This document shows positions 6,453 through 9,223 of a stretch of DNA of 9,223 nucleotides, piece by piece. Each line of letters starts with the position of its first letter. The stretch's first letter is position 1. The notes beneath the pieces were generated by a model. It ran no database searches, was not told where the DNA came from, and saw only the letters and a list, made by a program, of their open reading frames with translations. A program made the translations under genes and the position numbers. The stretch comes from Candidatus Omnitrophota bacterium (lineage in GTDB: Bacteria > Omnitrophota > Gorgyraeia > Gygaellales > Profunditerraquicolaceae): the NCBI GenBank assembly GCA_030691725.1, contig JAUYDQ010000137.1:1-9223 (forward strand), written 5' to 3'.

Positions 6453-7282
6453 TTTTAAAGAAAGTCGCCATATTAATAATTTTGGTTTTAAGTGTTGGCA
6501 ATCTGATCTACGCCCAGAATTTTAAAGCTAAACCGCAGAACATAACTATTTCTGACCCGGCAAAAGAGCTAAGCATTGGTGAAGCATTAGAATATTCTGT
6601 AGAGTGGTTAGGTATACCGGTTGGTAGAATTGTGCTGAAAGTCGAAGGCATAACCACAATTAATAATTATGAGTGTTATCATATTACTGCTAAAGTTTTA
6701 CCGAACAGGTTTTTCCAACGCCTTTATGATTTAGAATATACCGTACATACTTATATAGATAAGCAATTTTATTATACCCGTCGCTTTGAAAAAATCAGGC
6801 GCATAAATAAACAGTATAACCATATAGTAATTGACTTTGACCAGGAAAAGCATAAGGCAGTATTTTCCTCGGAAGGCTCTACGGCTTTTTTTAAGATTTC
6901 TCCCGGACGCAATAAAATAGAAGCTGATGCACCAATAACCAATGAGATTCCATACGGAACTCAGGATTTATTATCAAGTTTCTATTATTTTCGCTTTCTG
7001 GATATCCGGGAAAATAACAGCTACCCCGTAAATATTTATTACAACCAAAGAAATTGGCTGGTGGATATGAAAGTAAGTAAACCATTCTTAAGGGAGATTC
7101 GTAAAAAAGGCAGTTTTCCCGCCGTAGAGATTGCTCCGGATTCCCTCTTAAATAATTATATTCTGGGCAAACGTAGATTAATTGTTTTTTTAACCACAGA
7201 TTCTCGTCGTATCCCTCTAGAATTTAAACTCGAGACCGCCTTAGGCCCGATTTCTGCCAGAATCCAGAACCCGCCCGAGTAA
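6449..7282 (+). CDS. Exported DUF3108 domain-containing protein
   Basis: A protein of 277 residues that I place in the DUF3108 family, which has no settled function. Residues 1-22 form a signal peptide: positive start (MILKK), a hydrophobic core of about 15 residues and a small-residue end (IYA followed by QN), with no lipobox cysteine, so a soluble periplasmic or envelope-associated protein is expected. The rest is beta-rich and shows family hallmarks: [18 protein letters not shown] (about 44-61), [13 protein letters not shown], a [14 protein letters not shown] segment, [13 protein letters not shown], and [16 protein letters not shown] (about 168-183). There are only two cysteines at most and no catalytic motif that I recognise. 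It overlaps nadC by 4 bases and ends 2 bases before uvrB, so it is translated from the same message; this does not by itself tie it to NAD synthesis or DNA repair. Family assignment is by recalled sequence pattern. Confidence 0.85.
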   Translation: MILKKVAILIILVLSVGNLIYAQNFKAKPQNITISDPAKELSIGEALEYSVEWLGIPVGRIVLKVEGITTINNYECYHITAKVLPNRFFQRLYDLEYTVHTYIDKQFYYTRRFEKIRRINKQYNHIVIDFDQEKHKAVFSSEGSTAFFKISPGRNKIEADAPITNEIPYGTQDLLSSFYYFRFLDIRENNSYPVNIYYNQRNWLVDMKVSKPFLREIRKKGSFPAVEIAPDSLLNNYILGKRRLIVFLTTDSRRIPLEFKLETALGPISARIQNPPE

Positions 7283-7284
7283 GA

Positions 7285-9223
7285 ATGGAAAAATTCAAGC
7301 TGGTGTCAGATTATCGGCCTTGTGGTGACCAGCCCAGGGCGATTGAAGAATTAGTGGATTCAATTTCTTCAGGGAGGCGATATCAGACCTTATTGGGAGT
7401 TACAGGTTCCGGTAAAACTTTTACCATCGCTAATGTTATTGCCAAAATAAACCAGCCAACTCTTGTAATCTCTCATAATAAAACTTTAGCTGCACAGCTC
7501 TATTCGGAATTCAAGGAATTCTTTCCGCAAAATGCCGTGGAGTATTTTGTCAGTTACTATGATTATTACCAGCCAGAGGCATACATACCCTCCACAGATA
7601 CATACATAGAGAAGGACGCCTCTATCAATGATAGATTGGATCGCCTTCGCCTTTCAGCAACTACATCGCTTATGTCGCGCCGTGATGTCCTGATTGTGGC
7701 TTCGGTATCCTGTATCTATAATTTGGGTTCACCCGATGAATATCGCGATTTTCTTGTTTTCATTGAAAAAGGTCAGGTTATATCCCGCGATACTCTAATT
7801 TCAAGGTTTATCCAGATACAATACGAAAGAAATGATTATGAATTTGTCCGCAGTAGATTAAGGGTAAGAGGGGATGTCTTAGAAATATTCCCCTCATATG
7901 AAGAGACAGCGCTACGCATAGAACTTTTTGGCGAAAGAATAGAGAAAATTTCCGAGATAAATCCCGTCTCAGGAGAAATACTAAATTCATTAGATAAGAT
8001 AGCTATATATCCTGCCAAGCATTTTATATTCTCCGGCGATAGGCTGGAAACCACACTTAAATCTATAGAGTGGGAATTAGAAGATAGGCTACAAGTTTTA
8101 AAGAGCAAAAATAAATTATTACAGGCCGAGCGCCTCCAGGAGCGCACCAAATATGATATGGAGATGCTAAAGGAAATCGGTTATTGCCATGGCATTGAGA
8201 ATTATTCACGGCACCTTTCCGGAAGGTCTCCGGGCTCAAGGCCATATTGCTTGATTGATTATTTTCCACAGGATTTTTTAACTGTAATCGATGAGTCACA
8301 CGTAACCATACCGCAGATACGAGGCATGTACGAAGGAGACCGTGCGAGAAAAGGAGTTTTGGTAGAATATGGTTTCAGGCTACCTTCATGCCTGGATAAC
8401 CGGCCTTTAAAATTTGAGGAATTTGAGAACTCAGTAAAACAAGAAATATTCGTCTCTGCGACACCTAGTGAATATGAAATAAAAAAGAGCCAGGATAAAG
8501 TTATTGAGCAGATTATCCGGCCCACCGGCTTGATTGACCCTGCAATTATAGTCAGGCCTATCGAAGGCCAAATTGAGGACTTAATCGAAGAGGTGAGAAA
8601 ACGAGCCAGTCGAAACGAGAGGGTCTTAGTGACTACCCTGACTAAAAGAATGGCTGAAGATTTAAGTACTTATTTACAAGAGAAGGGTTTAAAGGTAAGA
8701 TATTTACACTCCGAGATAGAGACTATTGAGCGCTCAAAGATCCTCAGGGAGTTAAGGCAGAAAGCATTCGATTGTTTGGTGGGGATAAACTTACTTAGAG
8801 AAGGCCTGGATTTACCTGAAGTTTCTCTTGTAGCAATTCTGGATGCAGACAAAGAAGGGTTCTTGCGTTCCGCCACATCCTTGATTCAGGTTTCCGGCCG
8901 GGCAGCGCGCAATATAAACGGGACTGTGATTATGTATGCTGATGTCATGACCGGCTCAATGAAAAAGGCGATTGCAGAAAGTAATAGAAGAAGAGAGAAG
9001 CAGCTGGAGTTTAATGAGAAAAATAAGATTACGCCGCGTTCCATTGAGAAAGCGATAAAACAGGGAATCGAGGATTTGGAAGAAGCAGAAGAATTCGTGG
9101 TAGATTTAACCGGTCAGGATAAAGATGATTATGAGTTAAACAAATATATATCAGAGTTAGGGTATGAGATGGAGTTAGCAGCGAGGAATCTGCAGTTTGA
9201 AAAGGCAGCAGTAATCAGAGACA
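7285..9223 (+). CDS. uvrB: UvrABC excinuclease subunit B, 3' end truncated by the window
   Basis: Damage-verifying helicase-like ATPase of nucleotide excision repair; works with UvrA and UvrC on DNA. The frame is open without interruption from ATG 7285 to the window edge (646 complete codons); UvrB is usually 660-680 residues, so about 15-30 are missing. Seen in order: [16 protein letters not shown] (5-20), Walker A GVTGSGKT (38-45), the beta-hairpin [13 protein letters not shown] (from residue 91) that clamps DNA, the YERNDYEF and [12 protein letters not shown] segments of domain 2, Walker B DESH (336-339), [23 protein letters not shown], and motif VI GRAARN (538-543). The window stops in the C-terminal UVR motif ([11 protein letters not shown]), which binds UvrC. 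Motif VI is preceded by QVS, where QTI or QTM is usual. The start lies 2 bases after the preceding stop with only a weak purine-rich site, suggesting coupled translation. No LexA box is visible upstream. Confidence 0.98.
   Translation, partial: MEKFKLVSDYRPCGDQPRAIEELVDSISSGRRYQTLLGVTGSGKTFTIANVIAKINQPTLVISHNKTLAAQLYSEFKEFFPQNAVEYFVSYYDYYQPEAYIPSTDTYIEKDASINDRLDRLRLSATTSLMSRRDVLIVASVSCIYNLGSPDEYRDFLVFIEKGQVISRDTLISRFIQIQYERNDYEFVRSRLRVRGDVLEIFPSYEETALRIELFGERIEKISEINPVSGEILNSLDKIAIYPAKHFIFSGDRLETTLKSIEWELEDRLQVLKSKNKLLQAERLQERTKYDMEMLKEIGYCHGIENYSRHLSGRSPGSRPYCLIDYFPQDFLTVIDESHVTIPQIRGMYEGDRARKGVLVEYGFRLPSCLDNRPLKFEEFENSVKQEIFVSATPSEYEIKKSQDKVIEQIIRPTGLIDPAIIVRPIEGQIEDLIEEVRKRASRNERVLVTTLTKRMAEDLSTYLQEKGLKVRYLHSEIETIERSKILRELRQKAFDCLVGINLLREGLDLPEVSLVAILDADKEGFLRSATSLIQVSGRAARNINGTVIMYADVMTGSMKKAIAESNRRREKQLEFNEKNKITPRSIEKAIKQGIEDLEEAEEFVVDLTGQDKDDYELNKYISELGYEMELAARNLQFEKAAVIRD

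Noticed and set aside
7808..8876. Several reverse-strand open frames of 60-104 codons
   Set aside because: The + strand here is an uninterrupted UvrB frame with all expected motifs; the reverse frames have no family resemblance.
7285..9223. Frameshift or decay in uvrB
   Set aside because: The frame was followed at several points (7381, 7981, 8281, 8581, 8881, 9181) and stays intact; the gene simply runs off the end of the window.
1..9223. An undescribed multi-gene system, defence locus or mobile island
   Set aside because: All six genes belong to recognised families with ordinary roles or, for DUF3108, a known domain. No transposase, integrase, toxin-antitoxin pair or phage gene is visible.

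Overview
The window is a run of six bacterial housekeeping genes, all on the + strand and tightly packed: lysC (5' end cut off), cimA, valS, nadC, a gene for an exported DUF3108-family protein, and uvrB (3' end cut off). The DNA is moderately AT-rich. The exported DUF3108 protein suggests a Gram-negative-type envelope. Gene content plus short GC-rich hairpin repeats of the GGGACNNNCCCT type resemble uncultured lineages such as Candidatus Omnitrophota. That assignment is an impression from memory, not something the sequence proves.

Layout. Bases 1-1098 hold aspartate kinase, with a strong internal ribosome binding site that probably makes a separate regulatory (beta) subunit. Bases 1099-1234 are a cluster of nested, partly competing inverted repeats. 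Bases 1235-2815 hold (R)-citramalate synthase. Bases 2816-2905 contain a second, diverged copy of the last codons of a citramalate synthase gene, ending 10 bases before valS. Bases 2906-5626 hold valyl-tRNA synthetase, whose coding sequence contains two hairpins of the same repeat type; one appears to add about 21 residues in frame. Bases 5613-6452 (nadC), 6449-7282 (DUF3108) and 7285-9223 (uvrB) follow with overlaps of 14 and 4 bases and a gap of 2 bases. No intrinsic terminator or convincing promoter is visible, so a single transcript is plausible.

How the genes fit together. lysC opens the aspartate pathway (lysine, methionine, threonine). cimA opens the threonine-independent route to isoleucine from pyruvate and acetyl-CoA. 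valS uses valine, a product of the same branched-chain pathway. nadC (NAD synthesis) and uvrB (nucleotide excision repair) appear joined by transcription rather than by pathway. The DUF3108 protein has no assigned role.

I found no previously undescribed multi-gene system, defence locus or mobile island here. The points worth a second look are small: the in-frame repeat in valS, the fossil cimA tail, the structured lysC-cimA spacer and the internal lysC start. No stretch above 300 bases lacks a gene.
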